64,000 nt of DNA from assembly GCF_014641715.1 (NCBI RefSeq), contig NZ_BMIG01000001.1, positions 186,001 to 250,000 on the forward strand. The letters run 5' to 3'. The position numbers were made by a program, and so were the translations under genes. This document shows positions 36,610 to 46,327 of this stretch, piece after piece. The notes under the pieces are model-generated. The model saw only the letters and a program-made list of their open reading frames with translations. It searched no databases and had not been told where the DNA came from. This DNA comes from Polaromonas eurypsychrophila (GTDB lineage: Bacteria > Pseudomonadota > Gammaproteobacteria > Burkholderiales > Burkholderiaceae_C). Numbering within the stretch: the first letter of the stretch is position 1; each line of letters starts with the position of its first letter.

Positions 36610-37488
36610 TCAGGGAATCTGAAGGTTTTTCAGGTAGCGGCGAAAGTGCTCGCCAACTTCGGCGTGTTGCAGGGCAAGCTCAACCGTGGCCTCCAGAAAC
36701 CCTTCCTTGCTGCCGCAGTCATAACGCTTGCCTTCGTACTGGTAGGCGTAGACCGATTCCTCGGCCATCAGACCGGCAATACCGTCGGTGAGCTGGACTT
36801 CTCCGCCAACACCGGTGGGCTGGTTGCGGATGTGGCGAAACACTGCTGGCGTGAGGATGTAGCGTCCGGCTACACCCATGCGGGAAGGCGCCAGTTCCGG
36901 CGCCGGTTTTTCCACCATCTGGCGGATCTTCATTAATTGCGTGTTGACAGCTTCACCGGCGACGATGCCGTATCGTCGGGTGTGCTCCAGAGGCACTTCC
37001 TGCACCGCTAGCACGGATTGCTGCAGTTGTTCAAATTGTGTGGCCATTTGGGCCAGCACAGGTGGCGTGCCAACCATCAGGTCGTCGGCCAGCAGCACTG
37101 CAAAAGGTTCGTTGCCGATGAGGTGTTCGGCGCACAGCACAGCGTGGCCCAGGCCCAGGGAGCGCGGCTGGCGTACATAGGAAAAGTCCATGTCGCTGGG
37201 GTTCATGGAGCGCACCAATTCCAGCAGTGTCTGCTTGCCGGCCGCTTCCAGCTCGGTTTCCAGCTCGTACGCGGTATCGAAGTGGTCTTCGATGGCCCGT
37301 TTATTGCGTCCGGTGACAAAAATCATGTGGCGAATGCCGGCCGCATAGGCCTCTTCCACCGCGTATTGGATGAGGGGTTTATCCACCACGGGCAGCATTT
37401 CCTTGGGTTGGGCTTTGGTGGCCGGCAAAAACCTTGTACCCAAACCCGCGACCGGGAATACGGCCTTTTTTAGTGTGATTTTTTGCAT
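36610..37488 (-). CDS. galU: UTP-glucose-1-phosphate uridylyltransferase
   Basis: A 292-residue nucleotidyltransferase that makes UDP-glucose for exopolysaccharide, LPS and trehalose pathways. The N-terminal signature [32 protein letters not shown] is intact, including the nucleotide-binding GxGTRxxPxTK. The ATG at 37488 is the family start. It converges on the tusA-like gene and diverges from the hydroxyacid dehydrogenase-like gene with a 121-base spacer. Confidence 0.95.
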   Translation of the reverse strand: MQKITLKKAVFPVAGLGTRFLPATKAQPKEMLPVVDKPLIQYAVEEAYAAGIRHMIFVTGRNKRAIEDHFDTAYELETELEAAGKQTLLELVRSMNPSDMDFSYVRQPRSLGLGHAVLCAEHLIGNEPFAVLLADDLMVGTPPVLAQMATQFEQLQQSVLAVQEVPLEHTRRYGIVAGEAVNTQLMKIRQMVEKPAPELAPSRMGVAGRYILTPAVFRHIRNQPTGVGGEVQLTDGIAGLMAEESVYAYQYEGKRYDCGSKEGFLEATVELALQHAEVGEHFRRYLKNLQIP

Positions 37489-37609
37489 CGACTTATAAAA
37501 GTTAAAGGTCTAAAGTGTTGCGTAGTTAATACAATTTTGGCGTCGGACGAGAGCCCTAACGGGTGTCGGTACCTGCCAAATTGCGAGTTGAAAGAATAAG
37601 GATACTAAG

Positions 37610-38626
37610 GTGGACATCTTACTTCTCGATGCGTTGGTGCCTGAAGCCATGACCTGGCTCGAATCCCGTCACAGCGTGGAATACCGCCCTGAACTCGCGG
37701 ATGATCTGGTCCTGCTGCGTAAAGCGGCTTACAAGACCCGCGGCATTGTGTTTCCTCGCCAGACCGTGGTAACCCGTGACTTTCTTGATTTTTTGCCCAA
37801 GCTCAAAGCTGTCGGTCGCCTGCATGTAGGCACCGACAACACCGACCTGGAAGCCTGCAAAGAGCGCGGTATCAAGGTGATTCATGCGAGCAGCGCCAAT
37901 GTACGCTCCAATGCCGAATATTTGCTGAGCAGCCTGCTGCTGCTGTACCGGCGCGGGCTGGTGTCGGCATTGATGGGAAAACGCCACCCCACCGCCCAGA
38001 TGGGCCGCGAACTGCATGGCAGCACCATCGGCATTCTGGGTCTGGCTCCAACCGCTCACACCCTGGCCGGCATGCTCACCAGCCTGGGCGTGCGGCTGAT
38101 CGGTTACGACCCCGCCGTTCACCACACCGCGCCGATCTGGGAGCGTTTGCGCATCCAGCCCGTCACCCTGACCGAACTCATGAGCCAGGCGGATGCGGTG
38201 TCGGTTCAGATGCTGTATGCCACGCGTTTTCGCGGGTTCGTGAACGACAAACTGCTGGCCGCCTGCAAACGCGGTCAGTTGTGGGTGGGCATCAGCCGCA
38301 GCGCGCTGTTTGACGAGAAGGCCCTTGCCGCCGCCCTGTGTGATGGCCGCATCGAGGCCTGCATCCTGGACGGGGCCGAAGACAACTTCACGGGTGAAGC
38401 TTCACCTTTGAATGGACTGAAAAATCTGTTCATCACACCCCGGCTCGGCTCACACACTCGCGAGGCGCGCCTGCGCTCAAGCTGGTATGTGGCGCATCGC
38501 ATGCATGAAGCCATCAGCGCCGAGCAGCGCGGCGTTGAGTATGTGCCCAGCGCACCCATGGACATGGAACTGCCCGGCGCGATATCGCCCTCGCAGTGGG
38601 GCGAGAAGGACCTGATGATCCGCTAG
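37610..38626 (+). CDS. D-2-hydroxyacid dehydrogenase family protein with degenerate active site
   Basis: A 338-residue member of the D-isomer 2-hydroxyacid dehydrogenase fold. The expected NAD loop GxGxxG reads GILGLAPTA at about residues 141-149, losing two of its glycines, and the catalytic His motif TPH reads TPR at 276-278 (TPRLGSHT). The substrate Arg region (GISRSALFDEKAL) is still recognisable. I infer that it is no longer a normal dehydrogenase and may be a structural or regulatory relative, or act on an unusual ligand. Start at the GTG at 37610. A family B repeat follows the stop. Confidence 0.8.
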   Translation: MDILLLDALVPEAMTWLESRHSVEYRPELADDLVLLRKAAYKTRGIVFPRQTVVTRDFLDFLPKLKAVGRLHVGTDNTDLEACKERGIKVIHASSANVRSNAEYLLSSLLLLYRRGLVSALMGKRHPTAQMGRELHGSTIGILGLAPTAHTLAGMLTSLGVRLIGYDPAVHHTAPIWERLRIQPVTLTELMSQADAVSVQMLYATRFRGFVNDKLLAACKRGQLWVGISRSALFDEKALAAALCDGRIEACILDGAEDNFTGEASPLNGLKNLFITPRLGSHTREARLRSSWYVAHRMHEAISAEQRGVEYVPSAPMDMELPGAISPSQWGEKDLMIR

Positions 38627-38631
38627 TCATA

Positions 38632-38724
38632 GAGCCCCCACGCTTGCCACTTCGTGTGCTGCGCTGCCCCCCGAGGGGCCGCTGCGCCTGCGGGCCGGCA
38701 AAGCCGGACCCGCGGCCCCTGCTG
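38632..38724 (+). repeat. GC-rich intergenic repeat, family B copy 4
   Basis: AGCCCCCACGCTTGCCACTT, GCTGCCCCCCGAGGGGCCGC, CTGCGGGCCGGCAAAGCCGG and CGCGGCCCCTGCTGG in order, between two convergent genes. Confidence 0.75.
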
Positions 38725-38755
38725 GATTTAAGAGTCTCTCCGCGCTCGGCGGCTG

Positions 38756-41662
38756 TCAATTGAGCCGGGCCAGTTGGGCGCGGATTTTCTCCAGGGTTGC
38801 CGTGTAGTCCGTCAGCCGCTTGCGCTCCTGCTCCAGCACCGCCGGAGGCACTTTGGCCACAAAGGCCTCGTTGGCGAGCTTGGCCTGGACCTTGACCAGT
38901 TCGCCTTCCAGCCGCGTAGCTTCCTTGCCCAGGCGGGCTTTTTCAGCGGCGACGTCCACTTCCATGTGCAGGCAGACTTTCGCTTCCCCGACCACGGCCA
39001 CAGGCGCGGCCTCGGCCGCTTTGGCCCACTCGGCCTCGTTGTCGAACACCTGGACTTCGCTGAGCTTGGCCAGCGCCTTGATGACGGGCGCGGACTGGCT
39101 CATGAAGGCATGGTCGCCGACCACAAACAGCGGCAGCCGCGTCGCGGGTGACACCTTCATCTCACCGCGCAGGTTGCGGCAGGCATCGACCAGGGTCTTG
39201 AGCTTGGCCACATGCGCCTCGGCCTGCGTGTCGATCTTGCCGGGCTGGCTTTGCGGGTAAGCGGCCTGGCCGATGTACTCGCCTTTTTTCAGGCCAGCCA
39301 CCGGCGCAACGATTTGCCAGAGCTCTTCGGTGATGAAGGGCAGCACCGGGTGCGCCAGCCGCAGGATGGCTTCCAGCGTGCGGATCAGCGTGCGGCGTGT
39401 AGCACGCTGCTGGGCCGGCGTGCCGGTCTGAATCTGCACCTTGGCAATTTCCAGATACCAGTCGCAGAACTCGTCCCAGACAAACTGGTAGATGCTGCCG
39501 GCGACATTGTCGAGACGGTAGTCGGCAAAACCTTTGGCGACGTCGGCTTCGACGCGTTGCAGGGTCGAGGCAATCCAACGGTCGGCCTGCGAGAACGTCA
39601 GGTAGTTGTGGAACTCGGCGCCCGGCGCGCACTGCTCTTTGGTGTGTTCGGCCAGGCCGCAGTCCTGGCCTTCGCAGTTCATCAGCGTGAAACGCGTGGC
39701 GTTCCAGAGCTTGTTGCAGAAGTTGCGGTAACCCTCACAGCGCTTGCTGTCGAAGTTGATGCTACGCCCCAGGCTGGCCAGCGAGGCGAAGGTGAAACGC
39801 AGGGCGTCCGCGCCGTAGGCCGGAATGCCGGCTGGAAACTCTTTTTCGGTGTTTTTGCGCACCTGCGGTGCGGTCTCCGGCTTGCGCAGGCCTTGCGAGC
39901 GTTTGTCCAGCAGCGGCGCCAGTTCAATGCCGTCGATCAGGTCGACCGGGTCCAGCACATTGCCCTCAGATTTGCTCATTTTCTTGCCCTGCGCGTCCTT
40001 CACCAGGCCATGAATATAAACATGGTGGAAGGGCACCTGGCCGGTGAAATGCGTGGTCATCATGATCATCCGGGCGACCCAGAAAAAGATGATGTCGTAA
40101 CCGGTGACCAGCACGCTGGACGGCAAAAAGAGGTCCAGTTCTTTGGTCTTTTCGGGCCAGCCGAGCGATGAGAAAGGCACCAGCGCCGAGGAGTACCAGG
40201 TGTCGAGCACGTCGGGGTCGCGTATCAGTGTTTTGCCGGGCGCCTGCGCCTGCGCCGCCGCTTCGTACTCGGCGACGTAGACCTTGCCGTCTTCGTCGTA
40301 CCAGGCCGGGATCTGGTGGCCCCACCAGAGCTGGCGCGAGATGCACCAGTCCTGGATGTTGCCCATCCACTGGTTGTAGGTGTTGACCCACTGTTCAGGC
40401 ACAAACTTGACTGCGCCGCTGTCGACCGCGTCACGCGCCTTCTGGGCAATCGATTTGCCGGTGGGGTCCTGGTCGCTGACCTTGCTCATGGCGACAAACC
40501 ACTGGTCGGTCAACATCGGCTCAATCACGGCGCCCGTCCTTGCGCAGCGCGGCACCATGAGTTTGTGTTTCTTGGCCTCGACCAGAAAGCCCTGGGTGTC
40601 GAGATCGGCGACCACCGCCTTGCGCGCCACGAAGCGGTCCATGCCGCGGTATTTTTCGGGGGCGTTGTCGTTGATGGCGGCGTCCAGCGTGAGCACGCCA
40701 ATCATGGGCAACTGGTGCCGCTGGCCGACCGCATAGTCGTTGCTGTCGTGGGCCGGTGTGACCTTGACCACGCCAGTGCCGAAGGCCTTGTCCACGTAAT
40801 CGTCGGCAATCACGGGGATGTCGCGGTCGCACAAAGGCAGCTTCACGCTTTTGCCGATCAGGTGTTTGTAACGCTCGTCTTCCGGATGCACCATCACAGC
40901 AACGTCACCCAGCATGGTTTCGGGCCGGGTCGTCGCGACGGTCAGCGAGCCGCTTCCATCGGCCAGCGGGTAACGAATGTGCCAGAGGAAACCGTCTTCC
41001 TCTTCGCTTTCCACTTCCAGGTCCGACACAGCGGATTTGAGGACAGGGTCCCAGTTGACCAGGCGCTTGCCGCGGTAGATCAGGCCCTGCTCGTAAAGCT
41101 GCACAAACGTCGAGGTGACCACTTTGGACATCTTCGGGTCCATCGTGAAGTACTCGTGTTTCCAGGCCACCGAGTCGCCCATGCGGCGCATCTGGCGCGT
41201 GATGGTGGTGCCCGATTCTTCTTTCCACTCCCAGACTTTGTCGGCAAATTTCTCGCGACCCAGGTCGTGCCGGCTCTGGCCTTCGGCCTGCAGCTTGCGT
41301 TCAACAACAATTTGGGTGGCGATTCCGGCGTGGTCGGTGCCCGGCACCCACAGCGTGTTGTGGCCGCGCATGCGGTGGTATCGCGTCAGCGAGTCCATGA
41401 TGGTCTGGTTGAAAGCGTGGCCCATGTGCAGCGTGCCGGTCACATTGGGTGGCGGCAACTGGATGGAAAACGAAGGCTTGGCTGCATCCAGCGTGGGTTC
41501 GTACATGCCGCTGGCTTCCCAGCGCGGACCCCACTGGCTTTCGATGGCCGCCGGCTCGAAGGACTTGGCCAGGCTGTCCAGGCCCGGCGTGGGCACGGCA
41601 ACCCGCGCGGTCGCGGTCTCGGCGGCAGGTGGGGTGGGCAGGGGCTGGGCGGCGTCGGTCAT
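38756..41662 (-). CDS. valS: Valyl-tRNA synthetase
   Basis: A 968-residue class I aminoacyl-tRNA synthetase. The HIGH-type motif is in [18 protein letters not shown] (HMGH), and the KMSKS motif is [13 protein letters not shown]. The editing domain lies between them, and a C-terminal coiled coil (residues about 900-968, rich in KxRLxKEAxRLEGE) closes the protein, as is normal. I chose the ATG at 41662 ([12 protein letters not shown]); the first 40 residues are a low-complexity extension before the conserved core. It precedes nothing in its operon; DUF2783 starts about 80 bases upstream on the same strand. Confidence 0.97.
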   Translation of the reverse strand: MTDAAQPLPTPPAAETATARVAVPTPGLDSLAKSFEPAAIESQWGPRWEASGMYEPTLDAAKPSFSIQLPPPNVTGTLHMGHAFNQTIMDSLTRYHRMRGHNTLWVPGTDHAGIATQIVVERKLQAEGQSRHDLGREKFADKVWEWKEESGTTITRQMRRMGDSVAWKHEYFTMDPKMSKVVTSTFVQLYEQGLIYRGKRLVNWDPVLKSAVSDLEVESEEEDGFLWHIRYPLADGSGSLTVATTRPETMLGDVAVMVHPEDERYKHLIGKSVKLPLCDRDIPVIADDYVDKAFGTGVVKVTPAHDSNDYAVGQRHQLPMIGVLTLDAAINDNAPEKYRGMDRFVARKAVVADLDTQGFLVEAKKHKLMVPRCARTGAVIEPMLTDQWFVAMSKVSDQDPTGKSIAQKARDAVDSGAVKFVPEQWVNTYNQWMGNIQDWCISRQLWWGHQIPAWYDEDGKVYVAEYEAAAQAQAPGKTLIRDPDVLDTWYSSALVPFSSLGWPEKTKELDLFLPSSVLVTGYDIIFFWVARMIMMTTHFTGQVPFHHVYIHGLVKDAQGKKMSKSEGNVLDPVDLIDGIELAPLLDKRSQGLRKPETAPQVRKNTEKEFPAGIPAYGADALRFTFASLASLGRSINFDSKRCEGYRNFCNKLWNATRFTLMNCEGQDCGLAEHTKEQCAPGAEFHNYLTFSQADRWIASTLQRVEADVAKGFADYRLDNVAGSIYQFVWDEFCDWYLEIAKVQIQTGTPAQQRATRRTLIRTLEAILRLAHPVLPFITEELWQIVAPVAGLKKGEYIGQAAYPQSQPGKIDTQAEAHVAKLKTLVDACRNLRGEMKVSPATRLPLFVVGDHAFMSQSAPVIKALAKLSEVQVFDNEAEWAKAAEAAPVAVVGEAKVCLHMEVDVAAEKARLGKEATRLEGELVKVQAKLANEAFVAKVPPAVLEQERKRLTDYTATLEKIRAQLARLN

Positions 41663-41741
41663 GGGCGGCAATGAAAAACGGCATCCTGTGAGATGCCGCC
41701 GGGGTGGATCAGAGGGCCGATTTTATTCGACTGGCGCCGCC

Positions 41742-41933
41742 TCAGTCTGCCGGTGGGGGCAGGGCTGCCGCGACACAGGTTTTCAGCACGGCGTTGTCGC
41801 CGATCTGGTTGGCCAGGATCAGGACCAGCCGGGCGTTCAGCAGTTCGGATTGCTCGCGGCTCAGGTCCTGGTGGGCGTCCAGAAGGCACTCGTAAAACGC
41901 GTCGGCGTCCTGAAGGTTGAGGGCGGTTTTCAT
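41742..41933 (-). CDS. DUF2783 family small protein
   Basis: A 63-residue protein beginning MKTALNLQDADAFYECLLDA and containing SELLNARLVLILANQIGD, which I recognise as the DUF2783 pattern. No activity is known. Its start codon overlaps the stop codon of the upstream FAD monooxygenase by four bases (ATGA), so the two are translated together and probably work together. I infer a small partner or stability factor of the monooxygenase. Confidence 0.82.
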   Translation of the reverse strand: MKTALNLQDADAFYECLLDAHQDLSREQSELLNARLVLILANQIGDNAVLKTCVAAALPPPAD

Positions 41934-43696
41934 GCGATTTCCTCTTGCAGGCCGAGCGCCTTGCTGATGGCGTTGACCAGTGAGCCGTTGATTTTGGCGC
42001 CTGTGGCCGCCACATAGCTGTCAGGCCTCAGCAGGGCCCAGCCGGTCTGGCTCTCGCCACGGCAGGTGGCCCGCAACTGGCCGCTGTGGTCGACCACATG
42101 CTCGACCGCCTGGGCGTGCTGGCGCGGGGCCAGCACCTGCACGCAGACGATCCCGGTCTGCCCGCTCAGCACCCGCAGGCGTTTCGCGGTGGCCGGCGGT
42201 AGCTCGCCAAACACCAGCAGCAGCAGCCGGTTGCCGGCCCAGTTCAGCAGTTCGACCAGTTCACCGGGCTGGCCGCCGGCCCACAAAAAACTGACATTTT
42301 GTGTCGCCTCCCCGCCACTTTTGTCACAAACCGGGCTGCGCGAATAGCTGTTGGGCACCGACATGCGGCCGGTGTTGACCAATTGACGGGCAAACGGATG
42401 CTGGCGGGCCAGGCCGAGGGCGGCGCTGCGGAACAGACGCTCGGCACCGTCGGCCGGACGCAAAAAACGTGCGGTGCGGTTAGTGACCAGCACATTTTGC
42501 TGGGCCGCCTCGTGGCGTTCGCGGTGGTAGCTGTCCAGCAAACCGGGTCCGGCGCGGCCTTGCAGTACGGCGGCCAGCTTCCAGGCCAGGTTATCGGCGT
42601 CCTGCACACCCGAGTTGCCGCCGCGCGCACCGAAGGGGCTGACCACATGGGCCGAGTCGCCGGCAAAAAACACCCGGCCGTGGCGCAACTCGTCCAGGCA
42701 TTCGCTGCGGTAGGCGTAAAGACCGACCCAGACAATCTCGCACTCGTCCTTGCCGAGTTCACGTTTGAACTGGGCGTTCAGGCGGGCCCGAACCACGTCC
42801 TCGCGGCTGACTTCTTCAGGGTCGCAGTTGGGTGCCATCTGGTAGTCGATGCGCCAGACGCCGTCGGCCATCAGGTGTTGCCAGACGGCGCGTTTGTCGT
42901 TGAAGGGCGCTTCTATCCAGGTGTGTCTTTCGACGGGCGGGGCGTCCCTGAAACGCACATCGGCGATGCACCAGCGGTCGTCGCCTTTTTTGGCGGTGAC
43001 CGAGGCGCCGCACCAGGCACGGAAAGGGCTGCGCGAGCCGGTGCAGTCGATGACATGCTCGGCTTCAAGCTTGTAGTCGCCGGCGGGGGTGGTGATGGAC
43101 AGCGTGACGAACTCGCTGTTCTGTGCAAACGCCGTGATGCGGTTGCTCCAGCGTAGGTCAATGCGAGGCTGGCTGGCAGAAAGCGCCTGGATCTGCTCGA
43201 CCAGGAAACCCTCGATGTAGAACTGCTGGATGTTGATGAAGGGGGGCTGCAGGCTCAGCGAGTGGGTTTGCTGCTGGCGCAGATCAAAAGAATAGACCTC
43301 GTCCTCGCCCGCAAAAGTGCGGCCCACGCTCCATTGCACGCCTTTGGCCGCAATCCGTTCATAGATGCCCAGGCGTTTGAAAATCTCCAGCGTTTTTTGC
43401 GCGTAACAAATGCCGCGCGACGAGGCGCCCTTGACGCCCACCGTGTTGTCTTCGTCCAGCAAGATCGCCTCGACACCCTGGGAGGCCAGGGCGCAGGCCA
43501 GGCTCAAGCCGGTGATGCCGCCGCCGACAATGACGATGGGGTAGCGTCGAACCTCGCCGGTGGCCAGCTCGGACGGCGCCACAAACGGGTATTCGGGCAG
43601 CGTGTAGCCCGTGCCTTCGGTGAACTCATAACCGTTACTGAATGTCGTGTCAGCATACGCAGGACGTACGGGGTGCGCGGGGGGGGTCTCCAGCAT
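41930..43696 (-). CDS. FAD-dependent aromatic monooxygenase (MhpA/PheA type)
   Basis: A 588-residue flavoprotein hydroxylase. The FAD motif IVGGGITGLSLACALASQGV lies at about residues 55-75, and GDSAHVVSPFGARGGNSGVQ DADNLAWKLAAVL completes the FAD/NADPH site. A C-terminal thioredoxin-like region closes it, as in phenol hydroxylase-type enzymes such as MhpA. It would hydroxylate an aromatic ring with NAD(P)H and oxygen. Together with the upstream VOC dioxygenase and downstream DUF2783 it forms a probable three-gene aromatic breakdown operon. The substrate cannot be assigned. Start at the ATG at 43696. Confidence 0.87.
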   Translation of the reverse strand: MLETPPAHPVRPAYADTTFSNGYEFTEGTGYTLPEYPFVAPSELATGEVRRYPIVIVGGGITGLSLACALASQGVEAILLDEDNTVGVKGASSRGICYAQKTLEIFKRLGIYERIAAKGVQWSVGRTFAGEDEVYSFDLRQQQTHSLSLQPPFINIQQFYIEGFLVEQIQALSASQPRIDLRWSNRITAFAQNSEFVTLSITTPAGDYKLEAEHVIDCTGSRSPFRAWCGASVTAKKGDDRWCIADVRFRDAPPVERHTWIEAPFNDKRAVWQHLMADGVWRIDYQMAPNCDPEEVSREDVVRARLNAQFKRELGKDECEIVWVGLYAYRSECLDELRHGRVFFAGDSAHVVSPFGARGGNSGVQDADNLAWKLAAVLQGRAGPGLLDSYHRERHEAAQQNVLVTNRTARFLRPADGAERLFRSAALGLARQHPFARQLVNTGRMSVPNSYSRSPVCDKSGGEATQNVSFLWAGGQPGELVELLNWAGNRLLLLVFGELPPATAKRLRVLSGQTGIVCVQVLAPRQHAQAVEHVVDHSGQLRATCRGESQTGWALLRPDSYVAATGAKINGSLVNAISKALGLQEEIA

Positions 43697-43728
43697 GGCT
43701 TGCTGCCTTCGGTCGTGATTTTATGTGT

Positions 43729-43790
43729 GTTTAAAGGCTCTAGCCCATGTCGGACGAGCGCATTCAGCTATCAATTTAATAGCGATGAGG
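43729..43790. repeat. Dispersed intergenic repeat, family A copy 6
   Basis: AGGCTCTAGCCCATGTCGG followed by GCATTCAGCTATCAATTTAA and TAGCGATGAGG. It is one of the cleanest copies, lying between the VOC dioxygenase and FAD monooxygenase genes inside the same apparent operon. Confidence 0.75.
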
Positions 43791-43793
43791 GCT

Positions 43794-44438
43794 TCAGGTG
43801 ACGGCTTTCCCGGCGACCTCTGGGCGGTCGTTGCGTTGCGGTTTGAGCACCTCGGCAGCCTGGCCGGCGGCCTTGTCCTGACGCCATTGCTGCTTGCGCG
43901 CCGTCCACTCGGCCAGCCGGGCGTGGGCGGTCTTGCTCTCTTGCAGCATCTCGAATTCATCGGCCAGTTGCGCCGTCAGCTCCAGCCGCACGCCGTTCGG
44001 GTCGAAGAAATAAATGCTCTTGAAGATGTGGTGGTCGGTGACGCCCAGCACCTCGATACCGTCGGCCTGCAGCCGTGCTTTCATCACCTCCAGGTCGGCC
44101 ACGGTGTTGACGCGAAACGAGATGTGGTTGACCCACAGCGGCGTGTTCGGCGAGGGCAGGGCAGCCTCGTCGTTGCCGAGGTCGAAAAAGGCGATGAAGG
44201 AGCCGTCCTGCAGGCGAAAGAAAAAGTGCGTGTACGGGCAGTATTCGCCGGTGCTCGGCACGTAGTCGCTCTGGATGATGTGGTACAGCGGCAGACCGAG
44301 GATGTCTTCATAGAAATGCCGGGTCTCTTCGGCATCTTTGGCACGGTAGGCATAGTGGTGCAGTTGCTGCACAGGCGCCGGTGCCGGCAGGCTGGACATG
44401 GCAGGGAGCGCAGTCAAGGGGTTCATCAGGGCAGCCAT
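43794..44438 (-). CDS. VOC-family (type I extradiol-like) dioxygenase
   Basis: A 214-residue glyoxalase-fold protein. The candidate metal ligands follow the family pattern: His in QLHHYAYRA, His in WVNHISFRV and Glu in GVRLELTAQ, with DPNG before the last. It could cleave a dihydroxylated ring or a similar substrate with Fe(II). Start at the ATG at 44438 because a CGGAG site lies about seven bases upstream; a TTG at 44468 would be longer. It leads the operon with the FAD monooxygenase and DUF2783. A possible operator lies about 70-90 bases upstream. Confidence 0.82.
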   Translation of the reverse strand: MAALMNPLTALPAMSSLPAPAPVQQLHHYAYRAKDAEETRHFYEDILGLPLYHIIQSDYVPSTGEYCPYTHFFFRLQDGSFIAFFDLGNDEAALPSPNTPLWVNHISFRVNTVADLEVMKARLQADGIEVLGVTDHHIFKSIYFFDPNGVRLELTAQLADEFEMLQESKTAHARLAEWTARKQQWRQDKAAGQAAEVLKPQRNDRPEVAGKAVT

Positions 44439-44499
44439 GGCGATCTCCGGGGTTGAGGTGGGTTGCAAGGCCCGATTTTTGGAGGGGTTGAATTCACCT

Positions 44500-44530
44500 A
44501 TTCATAATGCATTTACTATAACGTAACTCT
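44500..44530. promoter_or_regulatory. Possible operator between the VOC operon and yaaA
   Basis: The spacer has an AT-rich patch holding the 8-bp palindrome AATGCATT (44506-44513) and, overlapping it, TTAC-N6-GTAA (44513-44526). Such inverted repeats in a GC-rich genome often mark MarR- or GntR-type operators. No regulator gene is adjacent, so this is only a candidate. Confidence 0.3.
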
Positions 44531-44641
44531 TGAGCGCTGCCAAGCGCAAGAGCAGGGCGCTTCGCGCCCGCCCCCAACCTGGCAGGCAAGCTGTCGTAAA
44601 GTGGGGGAGTCGCCTTATCTTTTTCCTCAAGAACCCTCCCC

Positions 44642-45418
44642 ATGCTGTTTCTCCTTTCGCCGGCCAAGTCGCTGGACTACGACACGCCGCCGCAGGTGGC
44701 CACCCACACATCCCCCCTGTTCGTACGCCAGTCGGCCGAGCTCATCGACGTGCTGCGGAAAAAAACGCCACAGCAAATCAGCACGCTGATGAAGCTCTCC
44801 GATACGCTGGCCGGCCTGAACGTGGGGCGTTACCAGGCCTGGTCGCCGCGCTTCACCGCCCAAAATGCCAAACAGGCGGTGCTTGCTTTTGACGGCGATG
44901 TGTATGGCGGGCTCCATGCCAAAACCCTCAGCGAATCGCAACTGGGCTGGGCGCAGGCTCACGTCTGCATCCTGAGCGGCCTCTACGGCGTGTTGCGTCC
45001 GCTGGACCGGATGCAGCCGTACCGGCTGGAAATGGGCACAGCGCTGGCAACCGCGCGCGGCAACAACCTGTACCAGTTCTGGGGCGCGCAAATTGCGGAC
45101 TACCTCAACCAACGCGCAGCTGCCGACACTTCGCCAGTGGTGGTCAATCTGGCAAGCTTGGAGTATTTCAAGGCAGTGGACCGCAAGGCCCTGAAGCCAC
45201 GCGTGGTGAGCTGTGTGTTTGAAGAGTTCAAAGGCGGCAAGTACAAAATCATCAGCTTCAACGCCAAACGCGCGCGTGGCCTGATGGCGCGTTATGCGAT
45301 TGAGAAAAAAATCGCCAGCGTCAAAAAGCTGGAAAGTTTTGACGCCGAGGGCTACCGCTTTGAGCCCGCCGTGTCCGCGCCGGACCGGCTGGTGTTTCGC
45401 CGCAAACAGACGGCCTGA
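44642..45418 (+). CDS. yaaA: Peroxide stress protein YaaA
   Basis: A 258-residue protein of the UPF0246 family (LLSPAKSLDYDTP at the start, YGVLRPLDRMQPYRLEMGT in the middle, VVSCVFEEFKGGKYKIISFN AKRARGLMARY-type C-terminal part). In E. coli, YaaA lowers free iron during hydrogen peroxide stress and binds DNA with a helix-hairpin-helix-like motif. Start at the ATG at 44642 after CCTCCC; no strong ribosome site is visible. The next gene begins 25 bases downstream. Confidence 0.92.
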   Translation: MLFLLSPAKSLDYDTPPQVATHTSPLFVRQSAELIDVLRKKTPQQISTLMKLSDTLAGLNVGRYQAWSPRFTAQNAKQAVLAFDGDVYGGLHAKTLSESQLGWAQAHVCILSGLYGVLRPLDRMQPYRLEMGTALATARGNNLYQFWGAQIADYLNQRAAADTSPVVVNLASLEYFKAVDRKALKPRVVSCVFEEFKGGKYKIISFNAKRARGLMARYAIEKKIASVKKLESFDAEGYRFEPAVSAPDRLVFRRKQTA

Positions 45419-45443
45419 GACTGCACTTAACGAAGAAGCCAAC

Positions 45444-46277
45444 GTGCCAACACCTGCGACCACCGCCCAGCACCAGACCATCACGCGCGAGCTGCGCCAG
45501 TGGATTGCATCGCAGACCGCCGACGGCCATGAGCGCGATGCGGTGTTGCAGGCCATGCTCACGGCCGGCTGGAGCCATCAGGTGGCGAGCGAAGCATTGA
45601 CGGAGACGCCCTCGGCGCCGGTGCCCGTGCCCTGGCCGGCCGCAGCCTGTTCCAGCCTGCGGCTGGATGCCGGCGACCGGCAGGTGGCCATCAGCACCGT
45701 GATGCGCACGCCTGACGTGCTGGTGCTGGAGGATCTGCTGAATGATGAGGAATGTCTGGCGCTGATAGCAGCGGCCAAACCACGGCTGCAGCGCTCACTC
45801 ACGGTAGCGCTGGAGACCGGCGGCGAAGAGGTGCATTCCGACCGCACCAGCGACGGTATGTTTTTCACGCGCGGCGAAAATGCCGTGGTCGCGGTGATCG
45901 AGGCGCGCATTGCAAAGCTGCTGGGCTGGCCGGTCGAAAACGGTGAAGGCCTGCAGGTGCTGCGTTATGGTCCAGGCACCGAGTACAAGCCCCACTACGA
46001 TTATTTTGACCCGGCTGAACCTGGCACGGCTTCCATCCTGGCGCGCGGCGGCCAGCGTTTGGCCACACTGATCATGTACCTGCAGGAGCCGGACCAAGGT
46101 GGCGCCACGGTGTTTCCCGACCTGCGGTTGCAGGTGGTGCCGCGGCGCGGCAGCGCGGTGTTTTTCAGCTACAGCCAGGCCCACCCCTGCAGCCAGACCC
46201 TGCACGGCGGCATGCCGGTGCTGGCCGGCGAAAAGTGGATTGCGACCAAGTGGCTGCGTGAACGTGAATTCAGTTGA
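45444..46277 (+). CDS. 2-oxoglutarate/Fe(II) prolyl 4-hydroxylase-like dioxygenase
   Basis: A 277-residue protein. The C-terminal catalytic domain has the iron triad H184-x-D186 (KPHYDYFDP) and H254 (LHGGMPV), plus Lys264 for 2-oxoglutarate (EKWIATKW), the layout of bacterial prolyl 4-hydroxylases. The N-terminal 80 residues contain a short helical region (ITRELRQWIASQTADGHERD) seen in related proteins. Possible substrates are elongation factor Tu, a collagen-like protein or a peptide. Start at the GTG at 45444, behind GAAGAAG. It follows yaaA and may share its transcript. Confidence 0.86.
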   Translation: MPTPATTAQHQTITRELRQWIASQTADGHERDAVLQAMLTAGWSHQVASEALTETPSAPVPVPWPAAACSSLRLDAGDRQVAISTVMRTPDVLVLEDLLNDEECLALIAAAKPRLQRSLTVALETGGEEVHSDRTSDGMFFTRGENAVVAVIEARIAKLLGWPVENGEGLQVLRYGPGTEYKPHYDYFDPAEPGTASILARGGQRLATLIMYLQEPDQGGATVFPDLRLQVVPRRGSAVFFSYSQAHPCSQTLHGGMPVLAGEKWIATKWLREREFS

Positions 46278-46327
46278 TTGATGAATAAAATAACCCCGGA
46301 GCCCATGACTGACGGTCATATACAACT

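Noticed and set aside
40316..41674. Open frame of 452 codons on the plus strand
   Set aside because: Lies opposite valS with no ribosome site or motif; explained by GC-rich codon structure of valS.
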